Source: Apophysomyces variabilis (Eukaryota; Mucoromycota; Mucoromycetes; Mucorales; Mucoraceae). Taken from it: a DNA stretch of 64,000 nucleotides. A model generated the notes under the pieces. It saw only the letters and a program-made list of their open reading frames with translations, was not told the origin of the DNA and searched no databases. Of this stretch, positions 1-12,300 are shown piece after piece. The first letter of the stretch is position 1, and each line of letters opens with the position of its first letter. Location of the stretch: NCBI GenBank assembly GCA_002749535.1, contig MZZL01000401.1, forward strand, positions 625,165 through 689,164. The letters run 5' to 3'. A program made the translations under genes and the position numbers.

Positions 1-3000
1 TTGGCGCAATTTTTCTTTTCGTGATCCGATCCAAGCATCGCACGCATCCGCGTGTGTGTGGTACGATTGAAGCATCATTTGACGACGAGTTATCGATTCC
101 TTCGATTCCAATAATTGTTGTAGACTGCTCGAGTATTCAGCTAACTTTGTATTGCACATATCAATAGTGTCTCGGATGACAGAGTTTGTCGAGTCATCTT
201 TAACTTTAGCTTGCATAGATATGCCTTCTGCTGATCGAACAGGATATGGGACAGCATTACCGAGATCCCGTACATCATCAACACCTGCCTTAAACTTCAA
301 TAGCTGTTCTGCCTGACCCTCCAGATTCTCTTTTGACGTTAAGAATTCGTCACGGATTGCTTCAGCCAACCGTTCCAGTTCGTCTGTTCTCAAAATAAAG
401 GCAGATACTGAGCAGCGTTGGGTTACCACATTGTCCGCATATTCCAAGTATTCTTGGATTCGCAACTCAGCGTTTGAAAGATCCTGCAGTTGTTTGGAAA
501 GTGTTTCCAGTATTGAGTGCATGCCATATCCTGATAAAGCATCCCGTATATTCTGATACTCGTTTTTAATTCTCTTTGCCGTCCCTTCCATATAGGCGGT
601 ATATGCATCAATTAACAATGCGCATTCGTCTCGAAGTTGTTGTGCATCATTATCTTTCATTTCAACATCTGGGCTCCATCTGGCCTTGATCTTCACAAAC
701 TCATCAATTCGACTATCTTGCGAGGACAATGCTGCTACTGCATCCTGGATTGCCACTTCCCACTGAAACTTATGTTTTATCAAGCTGAGCTCTTTGGATC
801 GTGCAGAGATGTTTTCTTGCAGTCTTGAATGAGATTGAGTGAGTGATTCCATTCGTGCTTCCATGTGCTCCGGTGTGGCAATGGGTCGTGATAGCTTAGA
901 AAAGGATTCGATCAAATCAAGGTAGCGATTTTTAATGGCGCCCATATTAAGCCTTGTGAATTCTATGTGTTCTCTATCAAGCTCACTGAGATCGTCGAGC
1001 AAAATGCCAAGAGCCTCCTCCGACAAATTAGCTTGCGAGAATGCCTTGTTTTTCCTGGTCGTAAATTCCCGCAAGACATCATTCATCTCTTCCAGACAAG
1101 TCATGCCGCATGAAATTTCGTTCTCCCAAACAGTTCTCTTGTTAGCTGCATCAAGAGACAAAGATTGATCATGCACAATCTTCTTCAAGCGTTCCAAGTT
1201 GATCAGCACTCTTTCCAAACCTTTTTCGGCTGCAGATATGTCAATTGACGATGACCATTGTCCCAGCTTTGCTTTGATTTTGGTGACATCTTCTCGCAAC
1301 TTCTGAACTTTGATGGACTCAAATTCTTCCAATTCTGTAGTCATACGTGTTTGCTCTTTTTGAAGGTCCAAAAGATGATGATCGGAAATAGCTGCGAAAC
1401 TTTCGGAAGCCACATTGATATGAAGCAGTTTCATTATTTCAAACCGCTCGTCTATCCACTTTTGCAGCAGAACAGCTTCAGTTTCACACTGATTGATAAG
1501 ATCCTTCCTCTGATTGGTATCCATGTAGCTGCTGTATGATCTTTCTATCGCTTCTTCAAGCACCCGTAGTTCATCCATTCTGCGATCGATTAGCGCCTTA
1601 ATCTGTGCGTTGCAACCAACTTGTTCAGGCTGTTCTTGACACGTCAAATTGCCGCAAACAGGATAAGGTACAGCATTGCCATATTCATTGCACACCTCAT
1701 TAACCTGCGATTTAAACGCTGTGAAGCGATCATCCAACGATTTTCTGTCGTTATTGGCATCTCTTTGAACTTTTGTTAGTTCATCACGAATAGTTTCGCC
1801 TTCTTTCTCCACACTTTGCGATTGCGATAAGAATCTGAGCACATTTGTTCTCTGTGTCAAAAGTTCGGAAGCATAATGGCAAAGTTGATGAATATCTGCT
1901 CCACTCTTTTTCAGCTCGGTGTGTTTGGTCGTAACAAGTGATGGTACAACGTCAGCGCGACTGTCAAGCGTACTGTACGCTTTAACAAGTTCATCGTAGC
2001 AATGGTCCACGGCTCGATAATCACTCTCTTGAATTTCTAGGTGCTGCAATGCCTTTGCATAGTTTGCCTCTTCAGATAACACCGGGATTTCGACATTCTC
2101 ACGGATCGGATCGTATTGAGCTTTGTTTGCAATAAATTGCCAGATATCACGAGTAGCTACCGTTACTTTTTGGTGCATGGCAGTGTATTCCAGATCCCAT
2201 GCACGGTATTTCGTCATTATATCAATTTCCACTACTCGTCGCTCAAGAACTCTCTTTAATTTTTCTTGACTATGCTCCAGACTTTCAATTCCACTGACAA
2301 GCATACCACGATCAAGAGATACTGCATTTGTGGAATCGATTTCGCTTTCAATTAATCGGACCTGTTCCAGTAGTCTTGCTAGATCGCCATCTTTCATCTG
2401 CTTAAATCTTGTCGCAACGCTTTCCCGCTCTTTTTCTAAGCGCTTAATAGATTCTTCATCAAGAACAAGTCGTTCTTCGTCGAACACATCCAATTGCTTG
2501 GTCATGGCTCGAGCCTTTTCGTCCATCCATGTTGTCATTCGAAGCACTTCATCATATGCTAAACTTGCGCGTTGTTGGAGAGACAGCGTCTGCCGGTGTG
2601 ATACCAAGAGTTCTTCAAGCGTCTCAGCAATAACAGCAAGAGCCATGCCATAAGAGTTGATAGCATGTCGGATGGATTCGTTGGCTGCATCATTTTCAAT
2701 CATAGCTGCTGTATCTGCTGACAAGGATGGGTACGGGATATTTGCTGTTACATCTGTCATTAACTGAGAAGATTGCTCTTTGAATTCTTGAACACGTTCA
2801 CCGTACAAGTCCTCATCGTTCTTTTCGGTCACGTTTCCTTCAGCTTCCATCATAGTCTGTTTCAACCGTTCACCTTTGTCTCTTAACTGGATAAACTGTG
2901 ATACAGCTTCTGTCATCGCCAGCCGTTGCTCGACCACTTTTCGACTGAAAGCGCAACGCTTCATAAGAGCTTCAAATGACTGTTCGAAATTTGTCTGACG

Positions 3001-6000
3001 CGTTTCCAAGTGCTCTGGAAGCTTCATTTCATTTAGATCCTCCATTTCCTGGTAGGCATCAAGCACTTCCGAATACAATTCTTGATCAAATGCAGCAATC
3101 TTCTTCTCCAAAGCGACCAGTGATTGTATTACGTCTTCGACAGACTTCTTATCCTCTGATTCCATCTTTTGGACCCATCGTGCTTTGCTGTGCAGGAACA
3201 CATCAATTTCTTGATCAGTGTCTGCTATCCACTCAGATGCTTTGGAAAATGAGCCTTCCCACTTGAAGCGTAGCGTAAGCATATCCACTAGCAGCGAGCG
3301 AGCTTCCATCAACTTCATGAGTTTGCTTAACAAGTTCAATGTGGTAAGCGTAATTTCAATTGTCGAAGTATCAGCTGGGCTCAGCTCATGTCCGCGTTTT
3401 TCCATTGTTAGTGTCTTGACGTGTGAACGTAAGCGGGCCATATCATCAGCATTGAACTGTTCAATGTTGCGCTTCAATCTCTTATGCTCTTCATCTAGCT
3501 GTTTTGCTACTTTCTCTGCGATATCAACGATAGCACTAAGAGGGTCGAATGTATGTTCTTTGTTACGATCTTCGATTGTCTTGATCCGACTTTCGATCCA
3601 TTCTCGAATACGCTCTGCTTCAATAAACCAGACACGAACTTGGTCAACCCAATCACGAACTGTTTCGTAGCGTTTTTCCATGTTTTTGAAGCTTTCTACA
3701 AATCGAGCACCAGTTTCTCCCTCTAGACTGAGGAGATCATGATATTCCTCTTGCAGACGATGGATTTTAGAACGGACAGCAGCAACTCTGTCTTCAAGGT
3801 GCTGAATAGCATCATCTGTGGTTGCCTTTTCGTTGCTATCCATGATCGCTTGTACAGCCTCCAACTGTTCGTCTATGGAGTGTATACCGACAGCAAACGC
3901 TAGTGCACTTCTGAAATTCACGCTCGCTTTCCTGATTTCCTTCATTAACATCATCAAGCCATCATATTTGCTTTGCAGCTCGGAATGTTGAATAGAAACG
4001 ACATGTAACACAGCAGGAGAGAACTGCCGCGCGAAAGACTTGAACTGTTTCCACGTTGTTCGATCAAATGATTCGACCATTTCTTTAGCCTGTACAACAT
4101 CTCTTTCAAATAATTCTGCGATTTCCTGTGTCCCGTCCAGCGGGTGTAATGGATTGTTATCGTCTGTCTTTGGTGGTACATTACGTAAGGATTCCTCCAG
4201 TTGATCAATCACATCGGAAACAATGTTGGCCTCATGCTGAAATTTACTTGCATCTTCTTCAGTGGTTACAAGATCCGATTCCACTCGCAATAAATCAAGC
4301 TTGGTAGATCGTAGGAATTCGGTGAAGTCATTCCACTCTTTCAGTAACACTTCATACAACTTCTCCACTTGCGCTCGCTGGAGATCTGTCAGTCGGATCA
4401 GTGTATCATCCGCTGTTTCTGGAGGAGACGTCAATGTATCCTTAGCCTCTTTTGCAATATCCAGATGCCCTGCTTCCGATTCGATTTGCTCTTCAATGAT
4501 TTCGAGCGCATCGATATATTCTGAGACAGCTGTTGAAGCAACAAACTCCTCTGGAATATCGTCGATTGTTCGAGTATTTGTCTTTATAAAGGACATCATT
4601 GTCTCATTTATGGTGAGCAGCTGATCCAACAGTGGATGCACTCCCCTTGGCAGATGACCGGTAAGTTGCATACGAAGTCGACTATTCAGATCTGCCTTTA
4701 TGCGAGCTTTGTCTTCTTCCGGTAACGTTGATTTCCTATGTGCCATTTTTCGACGGCGAGCTGACGGCATTGGTACCGGTACAGGAGCTTCCAGTAGGGT
4801 CTGATTCGCCTGTATCGGACTGGACGGTGCTTCCGCTGCCAGTTTTGATTGCAGCAAAAATGAGGAGATATCCTCCTGCTCTGTCTCCTCAGTGTCCCCG
4901 TCGTCATCATCGTCGTCACTCTGTTCCTCTATCGGTGGCGGTGATGCAGATATAGACTCTATTTCGCCTCCCATGGCCATGGCGATATTGGCTCGACGCC
5001 TAATTTTTTTCTCGCGCTTTGTTTCTTCCGTATCCTCCCGTTGAGTTCTTGACATCAATTTGTAGTATTCACTAACGTACATCATAATACTTGGCTCATG
5101 CGGATGTTCAACCTCAATCAAGTCTTCAGGGTCAAGGTAACTAGGGATACCTAAATGTGAGGCCGCTAAATTAAAAGCCATCGTCAACAAGGTATGCCAT
5201 GTCTGCTTCTCGGAAAAGTCTGCTTTCATATGTGTGGTAAAAAGATCGGGTATAAGAATTGGGTCATGTCGATGAATAAGTAGGCAGAATGCTAAACCAC
5301 TTCTCCAAGACCGAGAAAAGTCTTGGACAGAGGGTATGATGTTTGCGGCAATGTAATCCTCTAGTTGTATGCGGACCCAGAAGAGTAATGCAACCTTTGC
5401 TTCCGCAGCTGTGCTTCCATGTGCTTTATCAGCTATGGAATGACTGCTTCCCATTTTCCGTGATGCGAAAAGTGAAGTGGCATTATTTGAGGTCGGTTGG
5501 GCCGCTTTAGACGGAGGTGTCAATGGTGTGTCAGGAGGGGTATCGGATGGTAAAGTATCCTTTGGATGATGCAGCAAATCGTCCCGTTCTCGTTCTGACA
5601 GCTCCTGAAAACCGGTTTTCTCTCGTTTAACCACAGTCTATTCGTAACGCCATGCCACTTACCGAAAGTGAGCTTATAAAATCTTCTCCATGATCAGCTA
5701 TGATGAGATGTATTTGATACTTGAGCATGATAAAAAATATAAGTGCTAGTGTCTTCTTTAAGTCGCCGTTGACGATAGCCTCATTTCCAATATCGGGCAT
5801 CGCTTCGGCACCAAGCTGTTTCTCCAAAAAACCCAGTGCTTGTGCTACATTGGCAAGTTGATGGATGCGCATGTTCATCTTCTCCGGTTTTGGCGCAGGT
5901 TGCTGGGATACCACTGAAAGGAGTTTCAAAAGTCGTTTTCCGTCTCGGAGATCCGTCTCGATGTTGTCTATTCGATCGTTGACGGCACAGAGTTGGGCGT

Positions 6001-6262
6001 TGACCCATTTTGTCAGCGTTCGTTTCTGTATTTCCTGATACTCTGAACTAAGATTGCGACTCTCGTCTGTCAACCAGGAATCACCACCGATTGTATTTTG
6101 TCGTGAGCGATTGGATTTTCTGCCAGATCCTGGAACTGCTCCAAAAGCCCCGCCAGCAATCGAGTCCCGAAAAAGCGATCGACTGGAGCCAGATCTGCCT
6201 ATGTTCGCCGAGGTTGCAAAGGAAGAGGGGGAAGAAGGTGTATTTGATGATGGCGTGCTCAT
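1..6262 (-). CDS. Giant CH-domain/spectrin-repeat cytoskeletal protein (5' part, runs off left edge)
   Basis: Two exons, 6262-5663 and 5604-1, join in phase 0 across a 58-nt GT-AG intron (5662-5605). The second exon stays open to the window edge, giving at least 2068 residues. After a Ser-rich start, residues about 79-200 form a first calponin-homology domain (KRTLTKWVNAQL, DLRDGKRLLKLL). A second CH domain lies near 268-375 (VALLFWVRIQL, WRSGLAFCLLIH). The linker between them, about 65 residues, is longer than the usual alpha-actinin linker. An acidic stretch (EEQSDDDDDGDTEETEQED) follows, then more than 1500 residues of heptad-rich helix resembling spectrin repeats. The family crosslinks or binds F-actin at the cell cortex. 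A motif like NAVPYPV recurs at multiples of about 118 residues. The start is the ATG opening the long frame. No EF hand or other C-terminal domain can be seen because the 3' end is outside. Domain calls are from motif recognition; the exact orthologue is unknown. Confidence 0.88.
5605..5662 (-). other. Intron 1 of the CH/spectrin gene
   Basis: This 58-nt intron has donor GTAAGT and acceptor TTTTCAG. Reading through it meets a TAG stop a few codons downstream of the donor. Removing it joins the first CH domain to the linker in phase 0. It is the only intron seen in the first 6.2 kb of this gene. Confidence 0.85.
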
Positions 6263-7257
6263 GATGTCGAGATGAAGAACATAACAGAGGGCAGTCGGAC
6301 GGGGGGTATGTGCTAACCTGGCTCGGTAGGTTTTGACCGGTGGTGCAGAGTTGAGAAAAAAGAGGTCGTAAGCGCCGAAGAGACGTTGCGGCTCAAATTT
6401 GGAAAAGGACTTTGGGGGAACACAAGACGTTTCTTTTTCAGGCAGTTATCAGAAACTGCGATAGTCTCCACGGAGTGCATGAATGTCCCAGTGCGTCCAG
6501 GTATCTAACTGCAAAAAGAAAACGCGCTGCACCCCTCTCAGGTCTGCGGAGAGAATCCGACGATATCCGCCACATGCTACATATAACTTCCACATGTATT
6601 ACAAATGATTAATCTCGTTCTTTCTGATCGCCGCTCTGACGGTCAATAACGAAAACGGTTCAATAGAGATGTCGCTTGGTTATTTTCCAAATTCAGGCTG
6701 CTTCTACGTCCAGTGATACATGAGGCTTTCGCACACTATGCAATGAATAAAACAGGATCATGAACATATTCATACGAAACAGATGGAAGATCGCTAAAGC
6801 TTCGAACCTGTAGAACGGCTGTCTCCAGGTCATTCATTGGCTATCCGATTCTAAGGTATAATTAAACATATCATAAGCGTATGTTTGCTGTTTTACCAAA
6901 CTGAAGTGTAGCTTTAGTATGTATGACTGACTCGAAGAAGGATGGTGCCACTGTGAAAGCTTGCCTCACTCGCTTCTATCAGGTATCAAATGTCATTAGC
7001 AAGTGCTTACATTTTGCCATCATCAACTTATAGGGTGCAAAAAAGGAGTCAAATTACTACTTTCTATATCACTGTTTTGTGAAATAGATTCATGATCTTT
7101 TGGAGAAAAGGTTAGGCGACTCGGAGTACAAAAACGGCTGTATAACTTATTTTTGGCATGATGATACATGAATCTGTTTCTTTTTAACAAGTATACGGCC
7201 TCGCTACGCTTCGGCAGCTAAAGAAGCAACTGAGCTCTGTATTATTCAAACGATATC
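6263..7257. other. Upstream region of the CH/spectrin gene; no gene seen
   Basis: About 1 kb between the start of the giant cytoskeletal gene and the Fanzor relic. It should hold the promoter and 5' leader of the minus-strand gene. I see no convincing reading frame, RNA gene or repeat in it. Confidence 0.5.
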
Positions 7258-8949
7258 TCATCTCGACCGACCCGCATGTGTTGCGCGGGGTTTCTCCTCG
7301 CAACTTGTTGTCCTTTCTCGTAAATTCTGTGGCCTGGTATCTTCATGATGTGCTTGGTATATCGCCAGCCGTCTAACGTTTCTGCTACTGTTCAAATCGC
7401 GGTTTCACACAGTACTGCATGTTTTGTATTTGATTACTGCGTGTAACAATTGAGACAGGGATCCTTTGACATTCGTAAAACCTTCCCGACCACAGTTGGA
7501 ACATATTTTCGACGTTTTGTACTCATCGATCTCTATTAATGCGCAGAGATCTCGCTTTTCTCTCTCCTTTAGCTTACGGTAGATTGTCGACTTCACTCCC
7601 GTTCTTTTTTCTCACATTGTGTTGGAGAACATGCGTTTCCAAATGCAATGAGTGGTTTTTTCTCGGATCTTGTACAGGTGGCTTTTTTCCACTCTGCTCT
7701 GAATAAAATAAATCAATAAATGACACTTTAGCATAATGGTATAACTTACTTCATAGGTTGGCTGCCAGTAGAAGGTCGACACTCGGAGCCTTTATGTCTG
7801 TTGGCTTTTTTCCTACGTTTGCTATAACGCCTTCGAGATTACAAACGATGCCGTCGCCTATTCAAGCTATTATTCGGCCAGTATTTGTCTCCATCGTTGA
7901 TCAGCCTTGAGGCAGATTCTTCGGTCGCTTATTGATGCCAAATATACCTATTCGATACAGGTTAATGTAATGTACACATTGTTCTTCATAATTGCTTGTT
8001 TTAACTACCTGCAAAACCGGATACTGGCAAATCGTAAAATCGGTAGATGTTCTTCCGATTCTGTAGTATGTACGTAATATATCTTTCCAAACCTTCAGTT
8101 TTAGTCGTCTTCCTGCTTGACATATTTTTTTTCGATGCTCTGTATCTCCGGGCTCTCCTTTTTCCATTGATCTACTACTGACCTCGACGTATTATAACGC
8201 GCAAGATGATAGAACTCTTTGGTCGATCCTTTGATCACCTCATACGATTCCTTCTCATAACCGTTGCAAGACACAAACACATCTGTCAAACCTGGATCCA
8301 CAACTTTCGCTTCGTAATCATCCAAACTGCCTCAGAAGTCGGTCATCGTCACATCTTCTAGGCCCTGAACCTCAATGCTATCATGGAGTTCTTCGTTCGA
8401 GTCAGAGTTGGCATCAGTGTCGCATATAACTTTATCTTTTTTGCGAGCAAAGGTAAAAGAGACACAGTACCCATCGGCTGCAACGCTCCACAGTTTCTGA
8501 TCTGTTCACTGCTTAGCGCTTTCCAACGTTTTGAAAATTCTGACTTTTGAAACATCAAAAACCTCCCAAAACGCTTCTAACGGGTCGGCCCACTGCGACA
8601 CCAAAGGAGAGATGGAAGCAAGAGTCTGTCGGTCAACGTTGAAGCACTCTAGTGAGAGGAGAATGCCGGCGCCAAGGGAAAGAAATTTTGATCTTGTAGT
8701 CCAATTTTGGGGACAAACACACCACCGGAGGACTTTTTCGAGTTGTTTTTCCGCAAAAGCATGATAAATAATGACAATCTTCTGCCGAAAGCTTGGGAAA
8801 GTCTTCCTGGATTTTTTCTTGCGTGCGGATACACTTTGATGTGCTTCGCGCAAGACAAATGATGGCAGTAGCGGAATCCGAACTCGGTTTATGAAACTAT
8901 CGCAGTGCTCAATACCAGATATGTGTGACCTCAGAGGTATCTTTGGCAA
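7258..8949 (-). pseudogene. Degraded Fanzor/TnpB-like RNA-guided nuclease
   Basis: Minus-strand fragments, read in order with frame changes, match the C-terminal half of the Fanzor/TnpB (OrfB) family. A strand with AADGYCVSFTFARKK (about 8480-8435) is followed by a RuvC-I-like KVVDPGLTDVFVSCN (about 8310-8265). Next come IAFGNACSPTQC near 7650, IDEYKTSKICSNCG near 7530-7490, and NRDLNSSRNV near 7400-7370, which carries the RuvC-III Asp. Damage is plain: in-frame TGA stops near 8515 and 8327, frameshifts between 8170 and 7600, the usual Trp before NRD changed to a stop, and one Cys of the second zinc-ribbon pair changed to Tyr. Family members are transposon-encoded, RNA-guided DNA nucleases. 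No transposon ends or guide RNA were identified, and an N-terminal part appears missing. The family call rests on the ordered motifs, not on a search. Confidence 0.75.
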
Positions 8950-9108
8950 AGATGCTACGACATCGGCTATATATTTCTAGATGTAGTTGACGAGCTTTGT
9001 TTTTTACCTTGACCTCAAAGAATCATATGTCGACATTTTCATACAAAATTTACGTTTTAGCCAAGTTTTGGTGGGAAACGGCCGTTCTTTGCGTAGCGTG
9101 TGATCTTC

Positions 9109-9390
9109 TTAACCTTCAAGCCCGCTCAAAATATTGAACATAGTTGGAAGATTCAGGTGAGGTCTTGCGGCTAGATTCATGTCCGTCACCAGCAAGTCGC
9201 CGGGCGATACATTGATCTTTTTCAGAACGTTGGTTATTGCCTCCATATACCGATCCTGATATGGCAATGGATACGGATAGTGAGGCTGGCCTTCCGCGCC
9301 GATGTCGTACGTGAATTTCGCCAGTTTTGTTATGGAGCTACTGAACTCATTGGGCTCAGAATGTAATGGGTCACTTAAAGTAAAATACAT
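9109..9390 (-). CDS. Unrecognised short reading frame (93 residues), possible gene fragment
   Basis: A continuous minus-strand frame of 93 codons with ordinary-looking composition (for example NVSPGDLLVTDMNLAARPHL). No signal peptide, membrane segment or known domain was recognised. It lies just upstream of the Fanzor relic on the same strand, so it may be leftover of the same insertion or a fragment of another gene. The stretch around 9391-9460 has no obvious upstream exon. It may also be chance. Confidence 0.25.
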   Translation of the reverse strand: MYFTLSDPLHSEPNEFSSSITKLAKFTYDIGAEGQPHYPYPLPYQDRYMEAITNVLKKINVSPGDLLVTDMNLAARPHLNLPTMFNILSGLEG

Positions 9391-12300
9391 GATAAAATCC
9401 TTACCAATAGCTGTTGTAACAGATATTTTATGTAAGAAATAACTCGCCCCTAGTAGGTTTCCACGACATTATTCGTATAAGCGGTCGATATTTGCTGACA
9501 AACGGAGGCCATGACATTCATTATACCGGAACTCAATTTTTGATGCTCGTTGCTTGGTTTACGAGCACAGTAACGAAGATAGATCCCTCGCAAATCATGC
9601 TTCAGAGTGACTGGAAATGATCGCTCTTTAACTGGTTGCCTTCGTATTTTGTGTCATACCTTTTCAAAGTGTTAGTGGTTTGCAGTTTGGTCAATTGGAA
9701 CAGTGTGAACTTACTTCTGACATACTTTTGAAGGTCTATTAAGTTTTTAATCAAGCCTTTGTCTCGGCAGACTGTGGCGAAAATAATTTTCTGGTATAAA
9801 TCTCATACTTTCCCATGGACATCTGAGCTGACTCTTTCTTTGATGGGATATGCGACGGGTTTAGCGAGCTTGATGCTCTAGAGTGCGTACGCATTGCCTC
9901 GAAATTTTGGTTGCGCTTGCATGTGAGACAGTCTCTGCTATTAGACTTTCTGCGTTTTCGAGCATTTTCTAATTTGGCTTATTTTTCCTCATCGCAGTAC
10001 GTTCTTTATCTTCTCCTTTTTGGACTACCGTCTCTTTTTACGGACTGGGGGAGCTCCAGTCCTTTTGCAGACGGTCTTTAACCATTGGATGGCTTTCTTA
10101 TGAAGCACCCGCCACGTCTACGTTGGACAATGGTTCTTCGGGGATCTAAGTAAGCTTCACATCAGCGCACGCATGAAGAGATTGAATATATACCTTGCTC
10201 AGACCGTTTTCTTTTGGTGCGCATTGCTTTGAAGTTGAAAGAGAAGATTAACTCAAAAGATGGATATATATAAACGCAAACGACCGAATTCTCACACTTT
10301 ATCAAATTAGCTCAATCATATATCGCAACTACTTCTAACTTGTTTTTATCTTGCGTTGACCGTGCGCACCGGAAGACGGAACGGAAATTCAACATAACAG
10401 GCAATACACAAGAGTGTGCGCTGTTCGATATACATGAAGTACATGACCGCTTGTACCGCTTTCTTACATTTGGACAAACGTGGGTCTAAGCAAAAGCATG
10501 CAGACTTAGTTCCTAAGAACATCCATTTGTTCTTTCTGGTACGTCATTGTCATTTAGTTAGTTCTTTTCGAGAGTGATAAAACGTACAAATTAATAGGCA
10601 GATCAAAGCATAGTAGTGAAGAAGGGGTCGTGGTGGAGTAAAATTGCCTACGCAAATTAGGAAACAATTTATACTTTCCCAATAAACGGAGCTTGTATAT
10701 CTCTGATTTTGGCCAAGATTCAACTGGGGTTTGCCGGATAGGATCGACTAGTGAGGCGAGAATGCTTTGTCCCTTGGCAGTGTACGCAAGATCTCGGCAA
10801 CACACTCACAAAGTTTGCTACTTGTAAAAAAGATCGTTATATGAAAATGATTGCTAGAGCAAAAGAGAACTAAAAGTTTTGAGGAGACTACGAAATTTGA
10901 GGAGATCACAACCATGAAAAGGTTCACAGTTTCTAAATAGCGCAATGGAACCTATAGCTGCGTAGTACTAAACTTTCCTCTTTAACGGTTTTATTATTTT
11001 TCTGTTTGTATAATATATTTTTTCATGCTGTCTCTTGTAATGAACAATGTAAGAATCAACTTGTACCGCATTACTCTTCGTTATCTTTTGTATAGCTATT
11101 GCCTATAATGAAGGTCTTCACTGAACAAGGAATGATATACCTGAACAGGATATTATTCCGACGACAAATTTGAATGACAGATTGCTGCTTTTCAACGCCA
11201 CTTGGAAACGAACATGGAGATAACAATTTCATTGGAAGTTAGCATAATTAACTGAAAACAACGTATTTGCAGGGAAGGCTCAATCGACATGTTGATCGTT
11301 TAGTCTAAGTTCTCGTGCAAGGTGTGGAATTTGACTATGAACAAACTATACTAAAATTGTATCTAATCATTGGTAGAATGGGACCAGCGGAGAGAGAGAG
11401 AGAAGAAAACGGGAAATACAGGCAGAATCACAAACAGACAAAGTGGCTGAAAGTATGGTACAGTGTCATGGTAACAGCGACAGGTATACAAGGTGGCATC
11501 CTTTATCGGTAATGACATGCTGTACGAGATAACCTGAGAAGAAGGGATCATTGTGCATTACAATTACCGTGAGTACACAAGGCAAAAAGAAGCGTGTAAG
11601 CAAATTTAGCTTCTTCGCAGAGTACATCACTTATAAATTGCTATTCGTAAGTCGTGTTCCTTGTGATATTGTTTTCTAAAATAACAGACTTTGCTATTGT
11701 AGCTGCACCAGTTACACGACTGAATGAACACCAGTCATCCTCAGTTATCGTACGCGAGCAAGAAATGTGGAAGGAAGGACTTCAACATCAACTGCGGACG
11801 CAGCTTGAGCTGCTGCAAAGAGTAAATACGAACTTGATAGAAGAGGAGTACTTGTGTTTCAAACGGAATAACGAAGAACATATCAATATATTGGGCAAGT
11901 ATCAGTATGCACCAAACGAACGTTTGCAAATGAAACAATGACACAAAATTTTTCCATTGTTTACGTTGTGATTGAGTGCAACATATATAGTAGGCAACAA
12001 CCATCAATTTTGCTTAACGGTTGATCTTAATTTTTTGTAGCAGTCTTGCTCTCCTAAATTATCATGAATTATCAATCAATCCATTCTTATTTATTTCCAA
12101 AAAGGACATCAGAAACCCATTTGCAACAAATGCACTGTTTTTTTTCCACGTGTTGGTCCTTGGTTTTCTCCAGTAGAACTGTCAGTTACTTTTCGCTTAG
12201 CTATATCTTTATCCACCTTAAAGCACTGCTATGATTCTAAGGAAAGTTACCAAGAGCAAACTGAAATCTTCCTAAAGAACAAGCATAGTTATTGGTGTCA

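Noticed and set aside
6790..6835. Possible tRNA B box (GGTTCGAAGC on the minus strand)
   Set aside because: The flanking bases do not form a T-stem and no A box or acceptor stem is present.
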